The notes: generated by a model not told the origin, from the letters alone. A stretch of 64,000 nucleotides of DNA from Alloyangia pacifica (GCF_900116195.1 NZ_FOZW01000014.1:62001-126000); one strand, 5' to 3'. Positions 27,739-36,395 are shown, counted from the first letter of the stretch. Numbers and translations: made by a program.

Positions 27739-28769
27739 GCGACCTGCCCCCTGGTGGCCCCCGCAAGCAGGGTCCGATCCTCTTCGATCTCGACGAGACG
27801 CAGCCCACGGTGACCCCTTCTGAGGCACCGCCGGTGCCCGAGCCTGACCTGCCCGGCCTGCAAGGACAGGCGATGACCACCGCCGCGGCGCTGGCCGCGC
27901 GCCGCCCGTCGAAGCTGGCGCGCTGGTTCTGGGCACTGGCAGGCACGCTGATCTCGGCGCTGATCTCCATTGCCGCGTGGCGCTTCGCCACCGACCTTAT
28001 CGCCTCGGTGCCGCTGCTCGGCCTTGCCGTGTCGGTGCTGATGGGACTGGTGGTGCTGGTCGGGTTGGCCATCGTGGTCAAGGAGCTTGCCGCCATGTCG
28101 CGGCTGGCCAAGGTCGACGCATTGCACCGCGCCGCCGATGCGGCGCTGGCCGCCGAGGACCTCAAGGCCGCGCGCAAGGTGGTCGATCAGCTTTCCTCGC
28201 TCTACGCCGGGCGCGAGGACACCCGCTGGGGCCGCGAACGGCTGAAGGAACGCGGCGCCGAGGTCTTCGATGCCTCGGGGCTGATCGGACTTGCCGAGAA
28301 TGAGCTTCTGGCCCCGCTCGATACCGCCGCCCGACGCGAGGTCGAGGCCTCGGCGCGGCAAGTGGCGACGGTCACCGCGCTGGTGCCGCTGGCCTTGGCC
28401 GACGTCGTCGCGGCGCTCTCGTCCAACCTGCGGATGATCCGCCGCATCGCCGAGATCTATGGCGGGCGCTCCGGCACGCTGGGCAGCTGGCGGCTGACGC
28501 GGGCGGTGATGTCCCACCTTGTCGCCACCGGCGCGGTCGCGGTGGGCGATGACATGCTCGAGCCGGTGCTCGGCGGCGGCATCCTCGGCAAGCTCTCGCG
28601 CCGCTTCGGCGAGGGGCTGGTCAACGGCGCGCTGACTGCGCGCGTGGGCGTGGCCGCGATCGAGGTCTGCCGCCCCCTGCCCTTCACTCGTCGCAGGCGC
28701 CCGTCGGTACGCGAGATCATCCGCACGGCGCTGGCCGGTTTCGTGCTCAAGGACAGCGGCAAGGGCTGA
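27735..28769 (+). CDS. ycjF: YcjF-like DUF697/TIGR01620 membrane protein
   Basis: A 344-residue inner-membrane protein. After a Pro-rich cytoplasmic N-terminus of about 65 residues come two close transmembrane helices (about 70-90 and 97-120), then a cytoplasmic DUF697 region with ALVPLALADVVAALSSNLRMIRRIAEIYGGRSG and ending in an arginine-rich PFTRRRRPSVREII. This is the YcjF pattern and fits its position after ycjX. Overlapping starts and stops make it translationally coupled to the GNAT gene. Confidence 0.88.
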   Translation: MSDLPPGGPRKQGPILFDLDETQPTVTPSEAPPVPEPDLPGLQGQAMTTAAALAARRPSKLARWFWALAGTLISALISIAAWRFATDLIASVPLLGLAVSVLMGLVVLVGLAIVVKELAAMSRLAKVDALHRAADAALAAEDLKAARKVVDQLSSLYAGREDTRWGRERLKERGAEVFDASGLIGLAENELLAPLDTAARREVEASARQVATVTALVPLALADVVAALSSNLRMIRRIAEIYGGRSGTLGSWRLTRAVMSHLVATGAVAVGDDMLEPVLGGGILGKLSRRFGEGLVNGALTARVGVAAIEVCRPLPFTRRRRPSVREIIRTALAGFVLKDSGKG

Positions 28770-28854
28770 GACCTGAGCGGCGCGCATTTGATCCGGGACA
28801 AGGCGCAGGCGGCGCGGCAAAGTCAGACTCGTGCCGTCTGCAGGAGCCAGCCCG

Positions 28855-29595
28855 ATGACCCGACAGCCCGACAGCCGCAGCAAGCCGAGCCGAACCGCCC
28901 CGGATACCAGATCGCCCGAAAAGGGACTCCCGGCGCAGGACGGCCACGGGTGCCTGCGCGACATCGTTTATGGCGCAATGGACGGTTCGGTCACCACCTT
29001 CGCGATCGTCGCCGGGGTGGCCGGCGCGGAGCTGTCGCCCTTCATCATCCTCGCGCTCGGGTTTGCGAACGTGCTGGCCGACGGCTTCTCGATGGCGGCG
29101 GGCAACTACGCGGGCACAAAGGCGGAACTCGACGACCTGCACCGGCTGCAGAGGCTCGAACATGCGAGAATCAAGGCCGAGCCCGCGGCTGCCCTTCGCG
29201 ACCTGCGCGCGCAGCTGGCGCGCCAGGGCCTGTCGGGCGAGGTTCTCGAGGCCGCGACCGCACAGATCGCCGCCGATCCCGGGCATTGGGGACGCCAGTT
29301 GCTGGCCGGCGACCACGGCCTGTCGGACATCGATCCGCAGCCGATGCGCGCCGCGCTTGCCACTTTCGCGGCCTTCCTCGCCGCGGGACTGGTGCCGCTG
29401 CTGCCCTTCGTGCTGTCGCTGGAGAACGCCCTCGGCACGGCCACGGTACTGACCATGGCCAGTTTCTTCGGCATCGGCGCCTACAAGAGCCGCTGGTCAC
29501 TGACGCCCTGGTGGCGTTCGGGGCTGGAAACGGTGGCCATCGGCGGCGTGGCTGCCGGCCTGGCCTTCGCCGTCGGACGGCTCTTCACCCTGTGA
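28855..29595 (+). CDS. VIT1/CCC1-family transporter (Fe/Mn)
   Basis: A 246-residue membrane protein of the vacuolar iron transporter family. The first membrane segment carries IVYGAMDGSVTTFAIVAGVAGAEL and the second NVLADGFSMAAGNYAGTKAE, both diagnostic. A charged, helical metal-binding loop follows (about residues 85-160), with two or three helices at the C-terminus. Bacterial members are thought to move Fe2+ or Mn2+ out of the cytosol. ATG 28855 has an AGGAG site; an upstream GTG lacks one. It is 85 bases after ycjF and could be transcribed with it. Confidence 0.9.
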   Translation: MTRQPDSRSKPSRTAPDTRSPEKGLPAQDGHGCLRDIVYGAMDGSVTTFAIVAGVAGAELSPFIILALGFANVLADGFSMAAGNYAGTKAELDDLHRLQRLEHARIKAEPAAALRDLRAQLARQGLSGEVLEAATAQIAADPGHWGRQLLAGDHGLSDIDPQPMRAALATFAAFLAAGLVPLLPFVLSLENALGTATVLTMASFFGIGAYKSRWSLTPWWRSGLETVAIGGVAAGLAFAVGRLFTL

Positions 29596-29785
29596 GCGCG
29601 ACCGCGCCACCCTGCAGCGGGACCCGCGCAAAATGGAAGGCCAGTGCCGCAGAGGAGTTTTCGGAGCGGCACTGGCCCTGGGTGCCCTTCAACACAGGGC
29701 TGTTCTTGGGAGGAAACCCTCGCCTGGACCTTCCGTGAGTGGTAGCTGGTCCCAGTTTCCCGACGAGGGGTACAAGGCCCCGGCC

Positions 29786-30079
29786 CTAATTGACCGGCGC
29801 AGGTCGAGGCACAGCGGTTTCGGTCCCGCCGCTCTGCCCCGTCACGGAGCCATGGGCTCCGCTGCCTGAAGTGGCGGGGGACTCACCAACCCCACCGACC
29901 CTCAGGGTACCGATCCCGACCACGAAGCCGAGAAACACAAGAACGGCCATCAGCAGGCCGCCGGTCAGCGTTCCGGCGCCGCCCGCCAGGCGCCCTTCCG
30001 CCAAATCCATCTGCGGCTCTGACCGCAAGGTCGGGCCGTAAGAGCCGCCATTGGGCAGCCCGGTGTCACGATAGGCCAT
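29786..30079 (-). CDS. Small single-span membrane protein (97 aa)
   Basis: A short gene supported by a strong GGAGG site before ATG 30079 and by coherent codon bias. The N-terminal 40 residues are polar (MAYRDTGLPNGGSYGPTLRS). One hydrophobic helix, LTGGLLMAVLVFLGFVVGIGTL, lies at about residues 39-60. The C-terminal tail is Gly/Ser/Thr-rich and probably disordered. No family is recognised. The 190 bases between it and the VIT gene hold no other gene that I can support. Confidence 0.65.
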   Translation of the reverse strand: MAYRDTGLPNGGSYGPTLRSEPQMDLAEGRLAGGAGTLTGGLLMAVLVFLGFVVGIGTLRVGGVGESPATSGSGAHGSVTGQSGGTETAVPRPAPVN

Positions 30080-30248
30080 AACGCCTCCACGAGTTCGAAG
30101 TGCGCGCGCCGGATACCGTTGAGTGATGGGAGGAGCGCGGCATTTGGAGACAAATGCACGGATATCCATGCAAGGTCGCGAACAATCCCGCGGCGGCGCG
30201 GTTTCCGGCGTGCTGCCGCCACATCCCGCGATCCGGTTGGCGCATCCC

Positions 30249-30288
30249 CGCCGCCGGTTCGGAAAACCGGCGGCGCTGCGCCGTTTTC
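30249..30288 (+). other. Two overlapping, mutually exclusive hairpins in gene-free region
   Basis: Hairpin A is an 11-bp perfect stem at 30249-30259/30265-30275 with loop CGGAA. Hairpin B pairs 30262-30272 with 30279-30288 (one bulge) and ends in GTTTTC. They share the middle segment and cannot form together. They sit in a 442-base gap (30080-30521) with no gene, upstream of a candidate ileS promoter. An unannotated small RNA with a terminator is one reading; chance GC structure is the other. Confidence 0.4.
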
Positions 30289-30349
30289 GAAAGCGCACGA
30301 GGGGGAATTCCGCGCATTGCCGCAGCGGCAGGCACCCCGTCGCAACCAC

Positions 30350-30378
30350 TGGACCATCACGAGTCGGATGCCTATAAG
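30350..30378 (+). promoter_or_regulatory. Candidate ileS promoter
   Basis: TGGACC and TATAAG separated by exactly 17 bases. The -10 box is close to consensus and the -35 box weak. It would give a 5' leader of about 135 bases before ileS. Confidence 0.45.
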
Positions 30379-30422
30379 GCGCCCATGATGCCCCGCCATG
30401 CGATCATCATTCGAATTACATG

Positions 30423-30452
30423 CCCGGCGCTCTGATCAATAGAGCCGCCGGG
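30423..30452 (+). other. Leader hairpin upstream of ileS
   Basis: CCCGGCG-CTCT / AGAG-(C)-CGCCGGG: an 11-bp stem with one bulged C and a GATCAAT loop, in the predicted ileS leader 70 bases before the ATG. No U-tract follows. No T-box features (specifier loop, TGGNACCGCG box) are visible. Confidence 0.5.
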
Positions 30453-30521
30453 ACAAGGCGTATGGACCGCCGCGCCGACCTTTCTCAGACATCTCCGACA
30501 TAACTTCCGGGACCGCAGAAC

Positions 30522-33500
30522 ATGTGCGCCGACACCACCACCCAGACGCCTGACTACAAGGACACGCTGAACCTTCCGAAGACCGAGTTCCCGATGCGCG
30601 CGGGCCTGCCCAAGCGCGAGCCCGAGTGGCTGGAGCGTTGGGCGAAGATCGGCGTCTACGACCGCCTCCGCGACAAGGCCGAAGACGGCAGCCGCACCCC
30701 CTTCACGCTGCACGACGGCCCGCCCTATGCCAACGGCCACCTGCACATCGGCCACGCGCTGAACAAGACGATCAAGGACATGATCGTCCGCTCGCACCAG
30801 ATGATGGGCCACGATGCGCGCTACGTGCCGGGCTGGGACTGCCACGGCCTTCCGATCGAGTGGAAGATCGAGGAGCAGTACCGCAAGAAGGGCAAGAACA
30901 AGGACGAGGTTCCGGTCATCGACTTCCGGCAGGAATGCCGCAAGTTCGCCGAGGGCTGGGTCGACATCCAGCGCGAGGAGTTCAAGCGCCTCGGAATCAC
31001 CGGCAACTGGGACGATCCCTATCTCACCATGGCGTTCCACGCCGAGCGGGTGATCGCGGAGGAATTCCAGAAGTTCCTGATGAACGGCACGCTCTACCAG
31101 GGCTCGAAGCCGGTCATGTGGTCGCCGGTCGAGAAGACCGCGCTGGCCGAAGCCGAGATCGAGTACCACGACCACAAGTCGCACACGATCTGGGTGCCTT
31201 TCGAAGTTGCTCACGTCGATCGCACTATTTACGGGAACGGTGACGCGTTCGGAGGCGAGCAAGCGCGCGTTTCCGACACCGAGCTGATGAAAGCCCGCGT
31301 GGTGATCTGGACCACCACCCCCTGGACCATCCCCTCGAACAAGGCCGTCGCCTTCAACCCCGCCATCGAATACGGCCTCTACGAGGTCACCGCGACCCCC
31401 GAGGAGTGCTGGTGCTCGGTCGGCGATCTCTACGTCGTGGCCGACAAGCTGGCAGGCGACGTGTTCAAGGCCGCCCGCCTCGAGCCCGAGATGGTCTCGC
31501 GCAAGCGCGGCGTCTCGGCGGACGAGCTGTCGAGCCTCACCCTTGCCCACCCCTTCGCCGGCGTGGACGGCGCGGATGGCTTCTGGGACTACGAGGTGCC
31601 GATGATCGACGGCGAGCACGTGACCGACGACGCGGGCACGGGCTTTGTCCACACCGCGCCCAGCCACGGTGCCGACGACTACGAATGCTTCGTCAAGCGC
31701 AACTGGATCGACCGGATGACCCACAACGTCGGCGAGGACTCCGAGTTCCTGCCGCATGTGCCGTTCTTCGCCGGGCTGACCGTGTTTGACCACAAGGGCA
31801 AGGAAGGCAAGGCCAACACCGCCGTGATCGCCAAGCTGGTCGAGGCTGGCGGCATCATCGCGCGCGGCCGCGTGACCCACTCCTACCCGCACAGCTGGCG
31901 CTCCAAAGCGCCGGTGATCTTCCGCAACACGCCGCAGTGGTTCGCCGCCATCGACCGCGATGTGAACGACGGGCAGGACGAGAACGGCAAGACCATCCGC
32001 GACCGTGCCCTCACCTGCATCGATCAGGTGAAATGGACGCCGCAATCGGGCCGCAACCGTCTCTTCTCGATGATGGAAGCCCGCCCGGACTGGGTGCTCT
32101 CGCGCCAGCGCGCCTGGGGCGTGCCGCTGACCTGCTTCACCAAGAAGGGCGCGCTGCCGACCGACGAGGGCTTCCTGCTGAAGGACCCGGCGGTCAACGC
32201 GCGCATCTGCGAGGCCTTCGAGATCGAGGGCGCCGATTGCTGGTACGCCGATGGTGCCAAGGAGCGCTTCCTCGGCGAGGGCTACAACGCCGACGAGTGG
32301 GAGCAGGTCTACGACGTGCTCGACGTGTGGTTCGATTCCGGCTCGACCCATGCCTTCGTGCTGCGCGACCGCGCCGATGGTACCAAGGACGGCATCGCCG
32401 ACGTCTACATGGAGGGCACCGACCAGCACCGCGGCTGGTTCCACAGCTCGCTGCTGCAGTCGGTCGGCACCACCGGTCACGCGCCCTATCGCAACGTGGT
32501 CACCCATGGCTTCACGCTGGACGAGAAGGGCAACAAGATGTCCAAGTCGCTCGGCAACACCATCGTGCCGGACGAGGTGATCAAGCAGTACGGTGCCGAC
32601 ATCCTGCGTCTCTGGGTGGCCCAGACCGACTACACCGCCGACCAGCGGATCGGGCCGGAGATCCTCAAGGGCGTGGCCGACAGCTACCGCCGCCTGCGCA
32701 ACACGATGCGCTTCATGCTGGGTGCGCTCGGCCACTTCGAGGAGAGCGACCGGGTCGAGGCGGCAGACATGCCCGAGCTCGAGCGCTGGGTGCTGCACCG
32801 TATGGCCGAACTGGATGAAGTCGTGCGCGAGGGTTACCGCGCCTATGACTTCCAGCATGTGTTCCAGCAGGTCTTCACCTTCTGCACCGTAGATCTGTCG
32901 GCGTTCTACTTCGACATCCGCAAGGATGCGCTCTACTGCGACGGCGACACCGCCCGCCGCAAGGCCGCGCGCACGGTCATGGACCTGCTGTTCCACCGGC
33001 TGACCACCTGGCTCGCGCCGGTGCTGCCCTTCACCATGGAAGACGTCTGGCTGGACCGCTTCCCGGGTGAGCAAAGCTCGGTGCACCTGCAGGACTTCCC
33101 CGCCACGCCGGCAGAGTGGCGCAACGCCACCCTGGCCGCGAAGTGGGGCAAGGTGCGCCTCGCCCGCCGCGCGGTCACCGCGGCGCTGGAAATCCAGCGC
33201 ACCGAGAAGGTCATCGGCGCGTCGCTCGAAGCCTTCCCGGTGGTGCACGTCGAGGACGCGGAGATGCTGGAGGCGCTGAAGACCGTCGCCTTCGAGGACA
33301 TCTGCATCACCTCGGGCATCGCGCTGACCGCCGATCCGGCCCCGGCCGAGGCCTTCCGCATGGCCGACGTGCCGAATGTCGGCGTGGTCTTCGAAAAGGC
33401 CGAGGGCGAGAAGTGCCAGCGCTGCTGGAAGATCCTGCCCGACGTCGGCACGCACGATCATGCCGCCACCTGCGCCCGCTGCGACGCGGCCCTGGGGTAA
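30522..33500 (+). CDS. ileS: Isoleucyl-tRNA synthetase
   Basis: A 992-residue class I synthetase charging tRNA-Ile. The HIGH motif is PYANGHLHIGHALNK near residue 70. The editing CP1 domain (about 200-420) includes WTTTPWTIPSNKA and GTGFVHTAPSHGADDY. The KMSKS loop is KGNKMSKSLGN near 670. The C-terminal zinc-binding region is CQRCWK...CARC. All are intact and the length is normal for alphaproteobacteria. ATG 30522 is preceded by only a weak ribosome site. A strong hairpin follows the stop. Confidence 0.98.
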   Translation: MCADTTTQTPDYKDTLNLPKTEFPMRAGLPKREPEWLERWAKIGVYDRLRDKAEDGSRTPFTLHDGPPYANGHLHIGHALNKTIKDMIVRSHQMMGHDARYVPGWDCHGLPIEWKIEEQYRKKGKNKDEVPVIDFRQECRKFAEGWVDIQREEFKRLGITGNWDDPYLTMAFHAERVIAEEFQKFLMNGTLYQGSKPVMWSPVEKTALAEAEIEYHDHKSHTIWVPFEVAHVDRTIYGNGDAFGGEQARVSDTELMKARVVIWTTTPWTIPSNKAVAFNPAIEYGLYEVTATPEECWCSVGDLYVVADKLAGDVFKAARLEPEMVSRKRGVSADELSSLTLAHPFAGVDGADGFWDYEVPMIDGEHVTDDAGTGFVHTAPSHGADDYECFVKRNWIDRMTHNVGEDSEFLPHVPFFAGLTVFDHKGKEGKANTAVIAKLVEAGGIIARGRVTHSYPHSWRSKAPVIFRNTPQWFAAIDRDVNDGQDENGKTIRDRALTCIDQVKWTPQSGRNRLFSMMEARPDWVLSRQRAWGVPLTCFTKKGALPTDEGFLLKDPAVNARICEAFEIEGADCWYADGAKERFLGEGYNADEWEQVYDVLDVWFDSGSTHAFVLRDRADGTKDGIADVYMEGTDQHRGWFHSSLLQSVGTTGHAPYRNVVTHGFTLDEKGNKMSKSLGNTIVPDEVIKQYGADILRLWVAQTDYTADQRIGPEILKGVADSYRRLRNTMRFMLGALGHFEESDRVEAADMPELERWVLHRMAELDEVVREGYRAYDFQHVFQQVFTFCTVDLSAFYFDIRKDALYCDGDTARRKAARTVMDLLFHRLTTWLAPVLPFTMEDVWLDRFPGEQSSVHLQDFPATPAEWRNATLAAKWGKVRLARRAVTAALEIQRTEKVIGASLEAFPVVHVEDAEMLEALKTVAFEDICITSGIALTADPAPAEAFRMADVPNVGVVFEKAEGEKCQRCWKILPDVGTHDHAATCARCDAALG

Positions 33501-33567
33501 GCGAAACGCCCTTGCCCGACGCTGCTGCGGCGGCACGGGCCAGGGGGTGCGAATGTGAGCAACAATG

Positions 33568-33597
33568 AAGGGCCGGGGTGGCAATGCCCCGGCCCTT
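33568..33597. terminator. Hairpin terminator between ileS and convergent gene
   Basis: An 11-bp perfect stem AAGGGCCGGGG/CCCCGGCCCTT with an 8-nt loop, between convergent genes. Only short T/A runs flank it. Confidence 0.7.
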
Positions 33598-33647
33598 CTG
33601 CATCCGTCCCATCGCGCGAGCCGCGCCGCCGGAGAGATCAGGAGAGA

Positions 33648-34259
33648 TCAGTTCCCGGCGCGGCGCATCATCATCTCGTGCACCGCCTGCATGCCGCGCG
33701 CCGCCATGTCAGAGACCTCGGCGGCGTGGAGATGCAGGGCCTCGACCATCTCGGGATCGTCCGAGGTCTGGGTGACGGTGATGCCGGCATCCGTCACCTC
33801 GATCTGCGTGTCGATCGCCTCGGGACGAGCGAAGAAGATGTCGAGCGTCGGGCTCTGGATGAACACCTGCGGATCGTCGCCCGCCTCGACCCGCCCGATC
33901 ATCCCGGTCACATGGCTGATCAGCACGTCCATGACCTCGGGGTCGGAAGAGCGGGTTACCGTGCGGATACCGGCCGGCAGGTTGGTCACCTCGCGCGAGA
34001 AGCTGCGGAAGTTGCGGAACATGACGGCAAGCTCGGCACTCTCTTCGGGGGTCGCATCGAGGCCGCGCAGGCCCGGCATGGTCACCTCGTCATGGCCGGT
34101 GCCATCGGCGCCATGGCCATGCATCATCATGCCCTGCGCTCCGCCATGTCCCTGCATCTGCGCCGCGGCGGTGCCGCCGACGGCCAGCGTCAATGCGCCA
34201 AGGGCGAGGCCCCGGAAAACTGGGCCGGCGGCGCGGCGGCGGCTCGGAACTGGCGGCAT
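33648..34259 (-). CDS. Exported hypothetical protein with Met/His-rich N-terminal segment
   Basis: A 203-residue protein that I do not recognise. An arginine-rich n-region followed by LALGALTLAVGGTAAAQ forms a signal peptide that might be Tat-compatible (SRRRAAGPVF). The mature start is MQGHGGAQGMMMHGHGADGTGHDE, dense in Met and His as in copper-binding proteins. The folded part (about residues 60-200) is regular alpha/beta: MFRNFRSFSREVTNLPAGIRTV and DIFFARPEAIDTQIEVTDAGITVTQTSDDPEMV. GGAG precedes ATG 34259. The PCu(A)C chaperone lies 2.1 kb away, so periplasmic metal handling is plausible but unproven. Confidence 0.75.
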   Translation of the reverse strand: MPPVPSRRRAAGPVFRGLALGALTLAVGGTAAAQMQGHGGAQGMMMHGHGADGTGHDEVTMPGLRGLDATPEESAELAVMFRNFRSFSREVTNLPAGIRTVTRSSDPEVMDVLISHVTGMIGRVEAGDDPQVFIQSPTLDIFFARPEAIDTQIEVTDAGITVTQTSDDPEMVEALHLHAAEVSDMAARGMQAVHEMMMRRAGN

Positions 34260-34449
34260 GGGCGGTCTCCCTGGGATGTCCGATGATGATACGACACTTT
34301 GGCAAAGGGTCCAAAGGAGACATGCAGCCTGACGAATTTGTCAGGGGCCGGCCAAGTGGTCGCAGATGGCCTCGCGCCCAGCGTCCGCACCGCGCCCACG
34401 GCGTCCGGCCCCGGCCCGGCGGGCGGTAGCGGCGCGGAATCTGCCGCGA

Positions 34450-34480
34450 AAACAAAAGGGCGCCCGCGTGGGGCGCCCTT
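34450..34480 (-). terminator. Intrinsic terminator for the pagL-like gene
   Basis: A 10-bp stem AAGGGCGCCC/GGGCGCCCTT with a 5-nt loop. On the minus strand it is followed by TTGTTTTC. It lies 23 bases after the stop at 34503. Confidence 0.85.
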
Positions 34481-34502
34481 GAACCGGTACGAGAGGCAAC
34501 GC

Positions 34503-35024
34503 TCAGCGCGTCGGGATGCTGACCCGCAACTGCACGGTTTCGAGGCCGGGGTTCTCGTCGTAGATGTCCCAGTTCGAGCGGTGGTCATAGCTCAGGCCGA
34601 CGCGCCAGCCGCGGCTGGTCTCATAGCCCAGTTCAATGCCCGAGCGGAACTCGATCGGACCACCCAGATCGAAGCCGTCATTGTTGAAATAGAGGCCCGG
34701 CATGGCGTGCAGCTCGGCGTAGAACGGGCTGTAGCCGATGTTGGTGCCATAGGTCGCGCCGTATCCGACCCAGCCCTCGCCGTCCTGGCTCACCGAAAGG
34801 CCCATCGTCTGGCCGAAGGGGCCGAACTTGCGACCAAGATCATAGCGCAGATAGGCTTCGCCCTTGGCCTCCGCCTCGCGATCAACCCAAGTGCCCGCGG
34901 AGAAGGCCACGCGCGGTCGGGTCTCGTTGGGGCCGAGGCAGCCATCCGCCGTGCCGCAGTAGTTCATTCCCATGTCGGTGAGGCCACCGATCAGCATCAG
35001 TACCGCGAAGGTTCCGTTTGCCAT
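34503..35024 (-). CDS. Lipid A 3-O-deacylase (PagL)-like acyloxyacyl hydrolase
   Basis: A 173-residue outer-membrane beta-barrel candidate. The C-terminal region IELGYETSRGWRVGLSYDHRSNWDIYDENPG and the following LETVQLRVSIP match the PagL active-site block. His148, Ser150 and Glu162 reproduce the spacing of the PagL catalytic triad (H, +2 S, +12 E). Alternating hydrophobic strands fill the rest. ATG 35024 follows AGGAGAG. The N-terminal signal is short and weakly charged, which is odd. PagL enzymes remove the 3-O acyl chain from lipid A and alter its immune recognition; activity here is inferred from the triad. Confidence 0.83.
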   Translation of the reverse strand: MANGTFAVLMLIGGLTDMGMNYCGTADGCLGPNETRPRVAFSAGTWVDREAEAKGEAYLRYDLGRKFGPFGQTMGLSVSQDGEGWVGYGATYGTNIGYSPFYAELHAMPGLYFNNDGFDLGGPIEFRSGIELGYETSRGWRVGLSYDHRSNWDIYDENPGLETVQLRVSIPTR

Positions 35025-35154
35025 TCTGCTCTCCTGTCTGCCCCGGCGCTTGTCGCACCGTCAATGTGATGGCGCTTGCATGGCGCAGGAACGTTGCCCT
35101 GTCCAGCCGGAGCGCGGTCTCCGGCCGTGAGCGCATCCAATGCGCAACACGGGC

Positions 35155-35610
35155 TCAGCGCGCGAGATAGTCGATCAGCCCGTCCGCGGCGATTTCGACC
35201 AGATCGAGCGTGCCGTCGAAATCGCGCGTGTAATAGGGGTCGGGCACCTCGGTGGCGCCGGTTTCGGGTGCATATTCTGTGAACAGCGCCAGGTCCGCCC
35301 TGCCGCCCGCGGGGCGGATCGCTGCGAGATTGGCCATGTTCGCGCCGTCCATCGCCAGGATCAAATCGAAGTGATGGAAGTCCCCGGGCGAAACCTGCCG
35401 TGCGCGCAGGGCCGACAGATCGTAGCCCCGCGCCTTGGCGGCCCGCTGCATCGGGCCGTAGGGTGGCTCGCCCACGTGCCAGTCGCCGGTGCCGGCGCTG
35501 TCGATCTCGAGGTCCAGCCCCCGCGCCCCGGCCTTCGCGCGCAGCACCCCCTCGGCAGAGGGGGACCGGCAGATATTGCCCAGACAGACAAAGAGGATAC
35601 GGTAGGTCAT
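35155..35610 (-). CDS. Low molecular weight protein-tyrosine phosphatase
   Basis: A 151-residue LMW-PTP. The P-loop C-x5-R is CLGNICR at residues 9-15, right after the first strand RILFVC and followed by SPSAEGVL. The general-acid aspartate is in VPDPYYTRDFDG near the C-terminus. It dephosphorylates tyrosine or arginine phosphates; the physiological target cannot be told. AAGGAG precedes ATG 35610. It diverges from the sirtuin gene over 74 bases. Confidence 0.94.
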   Translation of the reverse strand: MTYRILFVCLGNICRSPSAEGVLRAKAGARGLDLEIDSAGTGDWHVGEPPYGPMQRAAKARGYDLSALRARQVSPGDFHHFDLILAMDGANMANLAAIRPAGGRADLALFTEYAPETGATEVPDPYYTRDFDGTLDLVEIAADGLIDYLAR

Positions 35611-35684
35611 GCGGGTCTCCTTTGGGCCCGTGATACCCCGAAAGCCGGCGGCAGACAAAGCCCCGGCGCAAGCCAGGAGGCCGC

Positions 35685-36395
35685 ATGGCAGCGCAGCGCG
35701 ACACCGCAGGCAAAATCGTGATCCTTACCGGGGCGGGTATCTCCGCCGAAAGCGGTCTCGGGACCTTCCGCGACGAGGGCGGACTCTGGGCGCAGCACCG
35801 CATCGAGGACGTGGCCACGCCCGAGGGATTCGCCCGCAACCCGAGACTCGTGCATGATTTCTACAACGCGCGCCGCGCGCAGGCCGCCGAGGCCGCGCCC
35901 AATGCCGCTCATACGGCGCTGGCCCGACTGCAGGCGGACTATCCCGGCGAGGTGATCCTCGTCACGCAGAACGTCGACGGGCTGCACGAGATGGCCGGGG
36001 CGCGCGCGATCCACATGCACGGCGCGCTGGAGGGCGCGCTCTGCGCCGCCTGCGGCGCGCGTTGGCAGGCACCGCCGGTCATGTGCCCCGACGATCCCTG
36101 CCCGAAATGCACCCGCCCCGCGACCCGCCCTGATATCGTCTGGTTCGGCGAGATGCCCTACTTCATGGACGAGATCGCCGCTCATCTCGAGGACTGCGAG
36201 ACATTCGCCGCCATCGGCACCTCGGGACAGGTCTACCCGGCAGCGGGCTTCGTGCAGGAGGCCGCCTATGCCGGCGCCCACACCGTCGAGCTGAACCTCA
36301 ACGACAGCGACACCTCACGCAGTTTCGCCGAGCATCGCGTCGGCCCGGCGAGCCGCATCGTCCCGCAATGGGTCGACGAACTTCTGACCCGCTGA
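35685..36395 (+). CDS. cobB: NAD-dependent protein deacylase (sirtuin, CobB type)
   Basis: A 236-residue sirtuin. The NAD loop GAGISAESGLGTFRD begins at residue 16. The catalytic histidine is in TQNVDGLHEMAGARAIHMHG. The zinc site is CAAC...CPKC. The Tyr and Arg of FYNARRAQ are the pair that lets class III sirtuins (E. coli CobB, SIRT5) bind succinyl and malonyl lysine, so desuccinylation as well as deacetylation is likely. AGGAGG lies 5 bases before ATG 35685. It is convergent with the copper chaperone, with only 3 bases between the stops. Confidence 0.95.
   Translation: MAAQRDTAGKIVILTGAGISAESGLGTFRDEGGLWAQHRIEDVATPEGFARNPRLVHDFYNARRAQAAEAAPNAAHTALARLQADYPGEVILVTQNVDGLHEMAGARAIHMHGALEGALCAACGARWQAPPVMCPDDPCPKCTRPATRPDIVWFGEMPYFMDEIAAHLEDCETFAAIGTSGQVYPAAGFVQEAAYAGAHTVELNLNDSDTSRSFAEHRVGPASRIVPQWVDELLTR

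Noticed and set aside
30379-30521. T-box riboswitch for ileS
   Set aside because: There is no specifier stem or T-box consensus sequence and no terminator U-tract, and the mechanism is not expected in alphaproteobacteria.
30372-33584. A 1070-codon open frame antisense to ileS
   Set aside because: It is a mirror of the ileS codon bias with no domain pattern; ileS is intact on the other strand.
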